64,000 bases of DNA, taken from positions 62,001-126,000 of the forward strand of contig JAUILA010000012.1 in assembly GCA_030432655.1 (NCBI GenBank), read 5' to 3'. Position numbers and translations under genes: made by a program. Positions 42,521 to 51,439 of the stretch are shown one piece after another. Under the pieces are notes generated by a model. It was not told the DNA's origin, made no database searches, and saw only the letters and a program-made list of their open reading frames with translations. Positions within the stretch are counted from its first letter, which is position 1. Each line of letters starts with the position of its first letter. Source of the DNA: Bacteroidia bacterium (lineage in GTDB: Bacteria > Bacteroidota > Bacteroidia > Cytophagales > Cyclobacteriaceae).

Positions 42521-44562
42521 TATTTATATTCTTTAAGGTATTTTTTGACTTCCTCGCTTACTTTAGGTCCGGTAAAACCGAATTTATCATCCAGTACCTT
42601 GGCCGGGGCGGAATAACCGAAGTGATCAAGACCGAATACTTTTCCTTTAGGTCCTACAAGTCCTGTCATTCCTTCCGGAATGCCGGCGGTAAGACCAAAA
42701 ACGGGTTTATCCAGGTCAATTACCGAAGCCTGGCAGGCGTCTGTCTGTTGTCTGAACAGCCCTTCTGAAATAGCTGAAACGATCCGCACCTTAAGTCCTT
42801 CTTCCTTCTCCAGGATATCAGCTGCCTCCACAAGGGTCGATACTTCCGATCCGTTCCCTACCAGGGTGATATCATACCCGTCAGTATCCCTGACCAGGTA
42901 AGCTCCTTTTTTTGCTCCTTTGGCGTTTTCATACCTGGTCTTACCACCGAATGCGGGGATGTCTTTAATATTCTGACGCGAGAGAATAAGGGCAGTAGGC
43001 GTTTTTGTATTTTCCATTGCCATTTCCCAGGCAACGGTCGTTTCCGGCGCATCGGCGGGACGCAAGGCAAGCAGGCTCATGTCTCCGTTGTGGTTTTTCA
43101 CTTTTTCCAGGAGCCTGATCTGTGCTTCCTGTTCGATTGGCTGGTGTGTCGGACCATCTTCTCCGACCCTGAAGGCATCATGTGTCCAGATGTACTTAAC
43201 AGGTATTTGCTGCAGTGCTGCCAGCCTGATTGCCGGTTTCATGAAATCCGAGAAAACAAAGAAAGTGGCTACTGCCGGGATAACGCCTCCGTGAAGTGCC
43301 ATGCCATTTGCGGCCGCAGCCATGGTCAGTTCAGCAACACCGGCCTGCAGGAATGCACCGTGAAACTGACCTTTCCGGAACGATGAGGATTTTTTAAGAA
43401 ATCCATCAGTCTTATCGCTGTTGGACAAGTCGGCCGAGGATACAATCAGGTTGCCCACCTGGTCTGCAAAGGCGCTCAACACCGCACTTGAAGCATTCCT
43501 GGTGGCAATGTTCTCCTTTTGTTCAATGGCGCTGTACGCCACTTCCGGTGCATCTCCGCTGAGGTATTTCTCAAGTTTTTTTGCCAGTTCGGGGTTGGCA
43601 TCTGCCCATGCTTTTTGTTCCTCCCTCTTTCGTTTGACATAATCACGCTTTTCGTCCAGTACCCCGGCATAGAATTTCTCCACCTCAGGGAAAATCGTGA
43701 AAGGATCTTCAGGATCACCGCCGAGGTTACTCACGGTCTTCTTAAAATCAGCTCCGGCCCCGGTAAGTGGCTGACCGTGGGTGTGGTAATTGGCCTCCAT
43801 ACTTCCTCCTTCAGAATCCACCGCTCCTTTGGCCATGATGGTCTTACCGATAATCAGGAATGGCTTTTCCTGTTCATCATTGGCGGCCTTCAGCGCGCTC
43901 CGGATTTGTTCGTGATCATGTCCGTCGATGGTCATGACATGCCAGCCCCAGGCCTCGTATTTCATGGCAGTATCTTCCGTGGTCACATCCTCAGTTGGCG
44001 AGGAAAGCTGGAGGTCATTGGAATCGAAGAACATAACAATATTGTTCAATCCCAGGTAGCCGGCAATTCGTCCGACACCCTGGCTAATTTCTTCCTGGAT
44101 ACCACCATCTGAAATGTAAACGTATGTTTTATGCGCCATCCATTCTCCGAACCTTGCTGCAAGAAACCGTTCTGCTACTGCCGCGCCAAGCGCCATGCCA
44201 TGTCCCTGGCCGAGCGGACCGGACGTATTCTCTATACCACGTTCCACATCCACTTCCGGGTGTCCGGGAGTGGGGCTTCCCCATTGCCTGAAATTCCTTA
44301 GTTCGTCCATTGTGTATTTGCCCTGGAACGACAGTACGGAATAAAGCATTGCCGACATATGCCCGGGATCCAGGAAGAAACGGTCACGGAATGGCCATTT
44401 CGGATCATCCGGGTCGTAGTTCAAGAATTCGGAATACAGGATCTGGATGTAGTCTGCACCACCCATCGGGCCACCCGGGTGACCAGAGTTGGCCTCTTCG
44501 ACCATGGCGGCAGATAAAATCCGAATATTATCGGCAGCTTGAAGTTGAATATCTTTTTGCAT
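42520..44562 (-). CDS. tkt: Transketolase
   Basis: Transketolase moves two-carbon units between sugar phosphates in the pentose phosphate pathway, with thiamine diphosphate and Mg2+. This 680-residue protein has the N-terminal EEANSGHPGGPMGGADY (substrate His at about residue 28), GHMSAMLYS, a TPP/Mg-binding GDGG-like segment (YVYISDGGIQEEISQG), and THDAFRVGEDGPTHQPIEQ in the pyrimidine domain. Length is standard. It lies in one operon with an aldo/keto reductase, while xylA-xylB are 16 kb away. Pentose metabolism would feed into this enzyme, but there is no evidence of shared control. Confidence 0.95.
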   Translation of the reverse strand: MQKDIQLQAADNIRILSAAMVEEANSGHPGGPMGGADYIQILYSEFLNYDPDDPKWPFRDRFFLDPGHMSAMLYSVLSFQGKYTMDELRNFRQWGSPTPGHPEVDVERGIENTSGPLGQGHGMALGAAVAERFLAARFGEWMAHKTYVYISDGGIQEEISQGVGRIAGYLGLNNIVMFFDSNDLQLSSPTEDVTTEDTAMKYEAWGWHVMTIDGHDHEQIRSALKAANDEQEKPFLIIGKTIMAKGAVDSEGGSMEANYHTHGQPLTGAGADFKKTVSNLGGDPEDPFTIFPEVEKFYAGVLDEKRDYVKRKREEQKAWADANPELAKKLEKYLSGDAPEVAYSAIEQKENIATRNASSAVLSAFADQVGNLIVSSADLSNSDKTDGFLKKSSSFRKGQFHGAFLQAGVAELTMAAAANGMALHGGVIPAVATFFVFSDFMKPAIRLAALQQIPVKYIWTHDAFRVGEDGPTHQPIEQEAQIRLLEKVKNHNGDMSLLALRPADAPETTVAWEMAMENTKTPTALILSRQNIKDIPAFGGKTRYENAKGAKKGAYLVRDTDGYDITLVGNGSEVSTLVEAADILEKEEGLKVRIVSAISEGLFRQQTDACQASVIDLDKPVFGLTAGIPEGMTGLVGPKGKVFGLDHFGYSAPAKVLDDKFGFTGPKVSEEVKKYLKEYK

Positions 44563-44703
44563 AGGGATTAAACTGGATAGTTGATTCTCAATTGGGCAGT
44601 GAAATTACGATGTATGGAAAAATTATCCCAATGCCGTACCAATTTAATAGTGAATTAAAGAAGTCTTAACGTATGATTGCGCCAAAACATATTGATATCG
44701 ATG

Positions 44704-44711
44704 TATGTTTG
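44704..44711 (+). promoter_or_regulatory. Bacteroidota-type -7 box before the DUF4301 gene
   Basis: TATGTTTG matches TAnnTTTG at all fixed positions. It lies 56 bases before ATG 44768, in the 205-base gap between divergent transketolase and DUF4301 genes. The -33 element is weak: the nearest ATTG is 24 bases upstream rather than 19-21. Confidence 0.45.
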
Positions 44712-44767
44712 GTCAGAATAGGGCAGTTATATATATTCACTTAAAACACACCTTAGCCCACATAATT

Positions 44768-46294
44768 ATGGAATCATTCACTACCCACGATCTAGAAGTT
44801 ATGCGCCAGTCAAAAATCAGGCGCGAAGATGTTGAAGAGCAGCTCAAGTATTTCCGGAAGGGATTTCCTGCAATGGACCTGGTCAGGAATGTCACGGTGG
44901 GTGATGGTATCCGGAGAATAGAAGGCAGCGAAAAGGAGAATTTCATTAAATTATATGAGGATAAGAGCACATCGCTCAGTATCCAGAAGTTTGTCCCTGC
45001 CTCGGGCGCGGCGACCCGTATGTTCAAGGCGCTCTACGCTTATCTGAATGAAGATCAGCCAGACCTGAATGACCATTCCGATGTGGAAGAATTCATGAAC
45101 GGGATCAGAAATTTTGCTTTTTATCATGACCTGCAAAAAGTTATTGATGATGGAGGGGATGATATTGAAGAACTCCTGGCAAGGGATGAATACAAAAAGA
45201 TTCTTCATGCGCTTCTCGATGAGGAAGGGCTCAATTACGGATTCCTGCCCAAAGGGTTGATTAAGTTCCATTCGTATGATGACCACAGCCGGACGGCGGC
45301 GGAAGAGCACCTGGCGGAGGCAGCTGAATATGCGGTCAGTGCCGGGAAAAAGGTGTACATACACTTTACGGTTTCCCCGCAGCACCGGTCTTATTTTGAC
45401 AAACTCATGGAGGATGTTATTGAGCGCTATGAGAAGGAGAATGACGTTTCGTACGTTATTACTTACAGCGAGCAGAATCCGGGTACCAACACCATTGCCG
45501 TTGATTTTGACAATGAACCGTTTCGGGATGAAACCGGCGAGATATTGTACCGTCCGGGAGGTCATGGTGCATTACTGGAAAACCTGGACCGTATGGATGG
45601 TGATGTGGTAATGATCAAGAATATTGATAATGTGGTGCCTGATCATCTTAAAAAGCCAACTGTTACCTATAAGAAGCTGTTGGGTGGTGTCCTGATTGAT
45701 GTTCAGCAGAAAATCCATGCCTACCTTGTACGCCTGGAGAAGGAGGAACTCACGCATGAACTGGCAGCGGAAATTGCAAGCTTCCTGAAGGAGGAGGTTT
45801 CGTATGTTGTATCAGAATCATTTACAGAGTTGTCGGACAGGGAGAAGAAAAGCAAACTGGCAGAGATCCTTCACCGGCCGATCCGGGTCTGTGGAATGGT
45901 CATTAATACAGGGGCACCGGGAGGAGGACCATTCTGGGTAAAGGGGAAGGATGGATCGGTAAGTTTGCAGATTGTGGAATCCGCACAGATTAATATGGAG
46001 GATCCTCTCCAGAAAAAGATGGTGGAGGACGCAGGATATTTTAACCCGACGGACGTAGTTTGCGGACTGAAAGATCACCGTGGTGATTCCTTCGACCTGA
46101 TGAATTACCGGGATAACGATACGGGATTTATTACTGAGAAGTCACTGGGCGGAAAAAAACTGAAAGCACTGGAACTTCCCGGATTGTGGAACGGATCAAT
46201 GGCTGACTGGAATACCATTTTTGTAGAAGTTCCGGCGGATACATTCAACCCGGTCAAAAGTGTGAATGATCTTCTGAAGAAAGCACATCAATAG
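44768..46294 (+). CDS. DUF4301 protein
   Basis: This 508-residue cytoplasmic protein matches the DUF4301 family (PF14134), found mainly in Bacteroidota and without a known function. Features are FVPASGAATRMFKALYAYL (about 76-94), PKGLIKFHSYDD, HFTVSPQHRSYF, DFDNEPFRDETGEILYRPGGHGALLENLD, and RVCGMVINTGAPGGGPFWVKG. The GHGALLENL and Lys-rich segments recall nucleotidyltransferase-like (UTP-glucose-1-phosphate type) proteins, a weak resemblance. ATG 44768 is chosen because the longer frame crosses the promoter-like sequence. It stands alone, divergent from the transketolase gene. Confidence 0.85.
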   Translation: MESFTTHDLEVMRQSKIRREDVEEQLKYFRKGFPAMDLVRNVTVGDGIRRIEGSEKENFIKLYEDKSTSLSIQKFVPASGAATRMFKALYAYLNEDQPDLNDHSDVEEFMNGIRNFAFYHDLQKVIDDGGDDIEELLARDEYKKILHALLDEEGLNYGFLPKGLIKFHSYDDHSRTAAEEHLAEAAEYAVSAGKKVYIHFTVSPQHRSYFDKLMEDVIERYEKENDVSYVITYSEQNPGTNTIAVDFDNEPFRDETGEILYRPGGHGALLENLDRMDGDVVMIKNIDNVVPDHLKKPTVTYKKLLGGVLIDVQQKIHAYLVRLEKEELTHELAAEIASFLKEEVSYVVSESFTELSDREKKSKLAEILHRPIRVCGMVINTGAPGGGPFWVKGKDGSVSLQIVESAQINMEDPLQKKMVEDAGYFNPTDVVCGLKDHRGDSFDLMNYRDNDTGFITEKSLGGKKLKALELPGLWNGSMADWNTIFVEVPADTFNPVKSVNDLLKKAHQ

Positions 46295-46323
46295 TAAAGT
46301 AAAGATTGAATTAGATAGCATAT

Positions 46324-46368
46324 AGCACTGATTATAAATAGTTTATATTTCAATAAACTCGTAGTGCT
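46324..46368. repeat. Nested inverted repeat between DUF4301 and CHAD genes
   Basis: AGTTTAT (46340-46346) and ATAAACT (46353-46359) form a 7-bp hairpin with a six-base loop. It sits inside outer arms AGCACT (46324-46329) and AGTGCT (46363-46368). It lies between convergent genes, so it may end both transcripts. It lacks a T run after the outer stem. Confidence 0.4.
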
Positions 46369-46373
46369 TTAAC

Positions 46374-47255
46374 TTAATTTTTCCAGAAACCTGCAATTCT
46401 CGCTGAAAAATCCGAAGGACTGTCAAGGTAAATTTTGGCGCCCAGGTCCAGGGCCGCAGATTGCATATGCTGACGTTCGAAAGAGATCAGTGCATTGATC
46501 AGGTCCCATTCCCGAACATCACTGAAACCGCTGTCCCGGGTGCTCGCGGCTTTTTCCCTTAGCAGTGCCAGGTCATGATCGTCACCGAGCAGATCACTAA
46601 GTTCATGAAGGGATTCCTCCCAGGCAGAGATCATATGTGGCCAGGCAGACATAAGCATCTCCAGCTGATACCGCAGATATTTGGTTCTCTTCCTCCATTC
46701 ATGAAAGCCATCAGTTGATGGATTGTCATTGACCTCCCGGAGGGCGCCTTTTCCGCGCTTATAAACTTTTTCTATCCCCGGCCTGATATCATCAAAGGAT
46801 CCGATATCATACCCTTCAAATTCCTCCAGGTGCTTTGAGATACGGTGGGCAATTTCATCGAGCGGGTTGCCATTATCGAATGCACTTTTGAACCTGGTTT
46901 CACGTTCGTCCAACAGAATTTTTTCAAAATTACCGAATGTACGTTTGTAGAGGTGTTCATTGTAACGTTCGCGTAGCTTTGCAAGAGATTCGATGAGGGC
47001 GGTTTTATCACGGAGTGATGAGATACGTCTTCCAAGGTCACGATAAAATACATTTTCCTCCTTATACCTGTCGGTTGCTTTCCGAACCAGCCTTACCGCG
47101 GCCCGCAACTTCTTCAGCGACTTCCGTACTTCATGAATTTTTTCATGAATGTCAAGATTTCCGTTTATGGTTTCCAGAATGAATTTTTCCTCATCGGTTA
47201 TCACCTTATTGATTCCCTGGTCCAGCGGTACAGAATTCTTGATGGTTAAACTCAT
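46374..47255 (-). CDS. CHAD domain protein
   Basis: This 293-residue protein is almost entirely helical and matches the CHAD family, named for conserved histidines that bind polyphosphate. Features are DIHEKIHEVRKSLKKLRAAVRLVRKA (about 34-59), with His and basic residues in the first helix, and GFHEWRKRTKYLRYQLEML (about 183-201), plus ELSDLLGDDHDLALL. CHAD domains localise to polyphosphate granules. No CYTH domain or other partner is adjacent. A perfect minus-strand -7 box, TAACTTTG, lies 18 bases upstream of the start. Confidence 0.9.
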   Translation of the reverse strand: MSLTIKNSVPLDQGINKVITDEEKFILETINGNLDIHEKIHEVRKSLKKLRAAVRLVRKATDRYKEENVFYRDLGRRISSLRDKTALIESLAKLRERYNEHLYKRTFGNFEKILLDERETRFKSAFDNGNPLDEIAHRISKHLEEFEGYDIGSFDDIRPGIEKVYKRGKGALREVNDNPSTDGFHEWRKRTKYLRYQLEMLMSAWPHMISAWEESLHELSDLLGDDHDLALLREKAASTRDSGFSDVREWDLINALISFERQHMQSAALDLGAKIYLDSPSDFSARIAGFWKN

Positions 47256-47273
47256 TCAGAAATTATCTTAAAT

Positions 47274-47281
47274 CAAAGTTA
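47274..47281 (-). promoter_or_regulatory. Bacteroidota-type -7 box before the CHAD gene
   Basis: On the minus strand the sequence is TAACTTTG, a full match to TAnnTTTG, ending 18 bases before the CHAD start codon. No -33 TTTG is found at the standard distance, so this is a candidate only. Confidence 0.45.
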
Positions 47282-47383
47282 GCTTAATGACAGTAAATTT
47301 TTCTTATCGCAGAATGGAATTGATATTATCTTCAAATATGATTTTATTTAAAGATTAATCAATTCCAACCTTAATATAAAAAA

Positions 47384-47644
47384 ATGGAAACACAACCTAC
47401 ATCAATGAATCGTACATCAACGCTTTCCACCACGGACTGGCTGATAACCCTGATAATAACAGCTATTCCAATCGTGGGTTTTGTGATGCTGTTTGTTTGG
47501 GCATTTGGAAGTGATACCAATGAAAACAAGGCTAACTGGGCCAAGGCTACCCTGATCATTTACGCCATTTCCGTGGTTCTTGCAATTATTTTCTTCACCA
47601 TATTTGGTGCAGCATTTTTGTCTCAGATGGATAACTACCAATAG
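47384..47644 (+). CDS. Small membrane protein with two transmembrane helices
   Basis: This 86-residue protein has two hydrophobic helices (about 20-43 and 58-80) around a hydrophilic loop (GSDTNENKANWAK). Similar small proteins occur in many Bacteroidota near unrelated genes; none has a known function that can be cited from sequence alone. It is followed by a strong bidirectional terminator. Confidence 0.7.
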   Translation: METQPTSMNRTSTLSTTDWLITLIITAIPIVGFVMLFVWAFGSDTNENKANWAKATLIIYAISVVLAIIFFTIFGAAFLSQMDNYQ

Positions 47645-47656
47645 CGAATAATACCT

Positions 47657-47690
47657 AATCTCTCCGCGGCGGTTCTGCGGAGAGATTATT
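47657..47690. terminator. Bidirectional terminator between convergent genes
   Basis: AATCTCTCCGC at 47657-47667 pairs perfectly with GCGGAGAGATT at 47677-47687, an 11-bp stem with a nine-base loop. A T-rich tract follows on the plus side. It lies between the small membrane protein and the VOC gene, whose stop codon overlaps the right arm. Confidence 0.8.
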
Positions 47691-48492
47691 TTATGGTATT
47701 ATCTCCCATGGTCGAATAGACGACATCATCCGGTTCCCATAGTTCGATCTTGTTGCCGTCCGGATCCATGATCCACCCAAATTTGCCATAATCGAATTCC
47801 TGGATTTCGCCGACCACCTGCACCCCCCTGGATTTCAACTTTTCAATTAACGCTTTCAGATCATTAACACGGTAGTTGATCATTGATTCCTGCTGACCCG
47901 GATCAAAGTAGTCCGTATTTTCGGTGAACACTCCCCATGCAGTGAAGCCTTTCTTTTCGGGATACCTGGCGGAGCGCCATTCAAAGGTTGCCCCGTATTG
48001 ACCGGCCGGTATACCAAGGTTCTCATCATACCATTTTTTAAGTTTTTCCGGATCAGGGCTTTTAAAGAATACACCTCCGAGGCCGGTAACACGTGCCTCA
48101 TCAGGTGCTGAAACCGGATCTGTCATAAAATAGGGATTGTATATTATTCCGATAACATTCTCCCACGGATCCTTCACGCGCGCTACCATAATACCATCAC
48201 CGACATCGTTGGGTTTCTCTACCTCGCCGGCTCCTAGTTCTATAAGGCGATTAAATTCTCCCGCGATATCTTCCACGCCCCAGTAGACTTCCTGGCTGAT
48301 TCCGGTATTCCGTTTTTCTGTTGTGGGAAGAATGCCAAGCTCATATCCTGCGACTTCAAAACCCACATAAAAGGCTTCATTAAAATAAGGTTCTTTAGTA
48401 AGTACTTTTGTATACCATTCCGTGGCCTCCTTCAGATCGGTCACGTAGTAAAGACAGGTTCTCAGTCCGAGAAATGGTGTTGTTGTTTTCAT
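47686..48492 (-). CDS. Two-domain VOC (glyoxalase-like) protein
   Basis: This 268-residue protein contains two vicinal oxygen chelate units. Unit 1 (about 5-125) starts LRTCLYYVTDLKEATEWYTKVL. Unit 2 (about 140-260) starts GLGGVFFKSPDPEKLKKWYDENLG and ends FGWIMDPDGNKIELWEP, where the Glu is a likely metal ligand. Only the second unit clearly keeps the closing motif. VOC enzymes include glyoxalases, dioxygenases and resistance proteins, so the reaction cannot be named. It ends at a bidirectional terminator and lies seven bases downstream of a T9SS cargo gene, in the same direction. Confidence 0.85.
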   Translation of the reverse strand: MKTTTPFLGLRTCLYYVTDLKEATEWYTKVLTKEPYFNEAFYVGFEVAGYELGILPTTEKRNTGISQEVYWGVEDIAGEFNRLIELGAGEVEKPNDVGDGIMVARVKDPWENVIGIIYNPYFMTDPVSAPDEARVTGLGGVFFKSPDPEKLKKWYDENLGIPAGQYGATFEWRSARYPEKKGFTAWGVFTENTDYFDPGQQESMINYRVNDLKALIEKLKSRGVQVVGEIQEFDYGKFGWIMDPDGNKIELWEPDDVVYSTMGDNTIK

Positions 48493-48498
48493 GTGCTG

Positions 48499-49968
48499 TT
48501 AGTTATTGGTTTTGACAAATCGTTTTGTGATTTCATAATCAGCTCCTTTCATTCTGAGCAGATAGATTCCCTGCGATAAATTTGAAACATTGACCGGGAA
48601 ATAGGACCCGCTTTCGGGGGATTTACTGATAAGAATTTTACCCGTCATATCGATAATATCAACCCTGGCGCCGGATAGTTCGGTCTGACTATATATCCAG
48701 ATTTCATCGGTAGCGGGGTTGGGATAGAGGACCAGGAGGTCCTCAAAATCAAGAGGATCGCAGGGCGGGTCCAGGTAGTATTTATAATCGGTCCGATCGT
48801 ATTCATACACGTCATTAAACGAGGTGGTATTTATTTCATGCGAGAGCTGCCCGGCGCAATCGTAAAAGTATTCATTGGTAAAGTGAGAATTATAGGTTGC
48901 GTAATACGAGCGGGAAACCTTACGAATAAGCTGACCGGCATCATTGAATTCAAGTTGATTGTACCCGTGAGATACCAGTCGGTTTTCATCATCGGCCGAA
49001 CGTTCTTCCCATTGCTCACCAACCAGAATCCCGTTTTCGTAGGTCAGGAATTTCTCGAAAGTAGGCACAAAATCCAGTGTATAACGAATTTCAGATAATT
49101 CCCGGACGAGTTTATTATCCAGATAAACGGTGGTCCGCCTGGTATCAAAGGATTGTTCATAAAAAGTACGGGTATTAAACAGCGAATCTCCTTTTACCAG
49201 AATTACCCGTTCATTGTACACCTGCCAGGCATTTTCAGGTGAAAACCGGCGGTAAACGGTAATGCGGCGTTCATTCGGTGAATCCGAGTAGGTGGTAAGT
49301 CGTCCAGAAGACTCTGTTTCTGCACCGTTTTCTATCCGGTAAGTTATTTGCAAGGTCTCCCGGCATAAATTATCACGTTCAATTACGAGCCGGCTCCTTG
49401 GAATCCAGGTATCAGAATTGACGAGTTCCGACGTGGTGACTTCCACCAGACATCCATTGGCATCGTAGGCGTTCTGAATCAGGTTTCCGAACCATGGGCC
49501 ATTAACCGTTTCACGGTTGCGGTTTTCTTCCCGCTCTACCAGTCCGGCCTGGGTGTATGATTTGATTGTTTCCGACACAAATACACCAATTTCCTCTTCG
49601 TAGGACTTGCGGATAAAGGAGGATTTAATAAGTAGTGTATCACTGAGGTATTCGGAAGTTTGAGTTGACTCGAGCAGAATACGGTCAAAATCGTCCGAAT
49701 ATATAACTGAATGGTAATAAGTAACATTTCCGGCCTTGTTGCGCCTGAAGGTATCCGCAGACCGGAGACGCCAGGCTCCTTCCGACCAGAGGTAATTTTT
49801 TTCCTTTTCAAAAGATTCGTTTGTTTGTATGTAAACGGTTCGCGACCAGTTTACCCATTCACCGTTGGAATGCTGGCGTTGATAAACCTTTTCACGGAGC
49901 GGACTCTGGGACGTGGCAACCGTTCCAAACGACATGAATACAATTAATCCGAACCAACACCACTTCAT
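48499..49968 (-). CDS. T9SS-secreted protein with Por-type C-terminal sorting domain
   Basis: This 489-residue protein has a signal peptide (about 1-20). The body is beta-rich with short Tyr-rich YD-like repeats (for example SHGYNQLEFNDAGQLIRKV and EYFYDCAGQLSHEI at about 320-375). The C-terminal 75 residues are a type A T9SS sorting domain (VLYPNPATDEIWIYS, then GKILISK and LSQGIYLLRMKG). Such domains are removed after export and the protein is attached to the surface or released. The body has no named family that can be given. Its role is unknown. It lies directly upstream of the VOC gene, in the same direction. Confidence 0.85.
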   Translation of the reverse strand: MKWCWFGLIVFMSFGTVATSQSPLREKVYQRQHSNGEWVNWSRTVYIQTNESFEKEKNYLWSEGAWRLRSADTFRRNKAGNVTYYHSVIYSDDFDRILLESTQTSEYLSDTLLIKSSFIRKSYEEEIGVFVSETIKSYTQAGLVEREENRNRETVNGPWFGNLIQNAYDANGCLVEVTTSELVNSDTWIPRSRLVIERDNLCRETLQITYRIENGAETESSGRLTTYSDSPNERRITVYRRFSPENAWQVYNERVILVKGDSLFNTRTFYEQSFDTRRTTVYLDNKLVRELSEIRYTLDFVPTFEKFLTYENGILVGEQWEERSADDENRLVSHGYNQLEFNDAGQLIRKVSRSYYATYNSHFTNEYFYDCAGQLSHEINTTSFNDVYEYDRTDYKYYLDPPCDPLDFEDLLVLYPNPATDEIWIYSQTELSGARVDIIDMTGKILISKSPESGSYFPVNVSNLSQGIYLLRMKGADYEITKRFVKTNN

Positions 49969-50017
49969 TCACAAAAGTTACTGATTTTCGGATTGTAAAA
50001 CCACTAAAGGTGAGAGC

Positions 50018-51439
50018 TTAAAGCTGCAGGTTGGTAATACCGGCTGACCAATACAGTTCGGCCAGTTCCTTTTGAAAGTCAGCACGTTCCTTGATTAGCT
50101 TGCTTTCCGCCTCAATAAGTTTTTCCAGCTGAATGTTTATTTTAAACAGGTCGCTTTCCCCGTTTTCAAGGTTCAGGCGCTCAGCCTGCAGGAGCAGCTC
50201 GTATTGTTCGGCAATCTGTTGTTGCTGCACGAGTAATTGCTGCAAATTGATAAGCGTGGTAAACCGGGCGTTGATGTCATTCAGGATATTACGTTCTGTG
50301 ATGTCCTGCTGCAGGCTGTTGGTAAGACGTTTGACCTGCACCTGTCCGAGTTTTCCCCGTTCCTTCCGTAGAAACAGTGGAAATTCGACATTGATCCCAA
50401 ACTTGTAATCTTCCATAAATTCTATAGAGGAGGATTCACCCGTGGCATCCCAGGGCTGATCCAGAAAATAGTAGCCTACATCCAGTCTTGGCTTCAGGTT
50501 TTCCTTTGCCAGTCGTTCATCTACTTCAAGGCTCTCGTCTTTAATCCGGAGTTTACGCAGGGAAGGATGGGATTCCCGGGCCATTTCCGTCAATCGAATG
50601 AGCAGAGAGGATTCGATTTCGGGATTTATCGCCATTTCGGGCACCAGATCATCCGTAAGCTCCAGGGGCAGCCCTTCTTCGTCCCACAGATGGTTTGATA
50701 ATTCCAGGGAACTTCTTACCAGCACAATCGTGGCCTCCCTCAATGCCGTTTCCCTGCTTAACAGCGAAATCTTAGCCTGAACCGTGTCGATGGCTGCTGC
50801 TTCCCCGTACTGGAATGCCAGCATGGTACGGGAGAATATTTCGCGCGCGACACTTATATTCCGTTGCATCAGTTCAAAGTTCCGGTACGCGTTATACCAG
50901 TTCCAGTAATCCTTGGCGGCCGTAAGGAGGATTTTGTTAATTTCGGCTATCTGATCGGCTTCGGCCATTTCCTGGAACAGCAATGCTTTCTGAACCATGG
51001 CCCTTCTGTCATCGATAAATAACCCTCTTCCCACCGGGATGCTTACCCCCCAGTAAAGCTGTCGGTTATCGGTTCCCTCCGAGATATAGTTTTCAGGATT
51101 CAGATAGGAGCCACGGTTCTGCTCTATTCCGGCAACCGGATCGACCGGGAACCATACAGGTATTTTCAGCGATACATCCAGCAGGTTATAGTATTCAGTA
51201 TCATTAAAATCCTTGACCGACCAGTTGCCGGTAATTTTCGGATCAAAACTTCCCCGTGCCAGCCTTACTTCCTGGCGGGCTGTTTCACTCAGTAATTCAG
51301 CCTGTTTGACAACCGGATGGTTGCGGAGTACCAGCTCATAGAACGTATCGAAATGAAAAACCGTGGTGGTATCCGGCTGCGACCGTAAAAGCAAAGGTGC
51401 AGAGACCATGAAGAGTAATACAATGATCAGTCGTTTCAT
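50018..51439 (-). CDS. TolC-family outer membrane channel protein
   Basis: This 473-residue protein has a signal peptide (about 1-20) and the helix-rich repeats of outer membrane efflux proteins (about 60-260 and 280-470). Typical segments are ELVLRNHPVVKQAELLSETARQEVRLARG and VDERLAKENLKPRLDVGYYF, plus the coiled-coil end ELLLQAERLNLENGES. With the HlyD-type and ABC proteins encoded upstream it would form a tripartite exporter. It overlaps the HlyD gene by four bases and is the last gene of a TetR-led operon. The substrate is not known. Confidence 0.92.
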   Translation of the reverse strand: MKRLIIVLLFMVSAPLLLRSQPDTTTVFHFDTFYELVLRNHPVVKQAELLSETARQEVRLARGSFDPKITGNWSVKDFNDTEYYNLLDVSLKIPVWFPVDPVAGIEQNRGSYLNPENYISEGTDNRQLYWGVSIPVGRGLFIDDRRAMVQKALLFQEMAEADQIAEINKILLTAAKDYWNWYNAYRNFELMQRNISVAREIFSRTMLAFQYGEAAAIDTVQAKISLLSRETALREATIVLVRSSLELSNHLWDEEGLPLELTDDLVPEMAINPEIESSLLIRLTEMARESHPSLRKLRIKDESLEVDERLAKENLKPRLDVGYYFLDQPWDATGESSSIEFMEDYKFGINVEFPLFLRKERGKLGQVQVKRLTNSLQQDITERNILNDINARFTTLINLQQLLVQQQQIAEQYELLLQAERLNLENGESDLFKINIQLEKLIEAESKLIKERADFQKELAELYWSAGITNLQL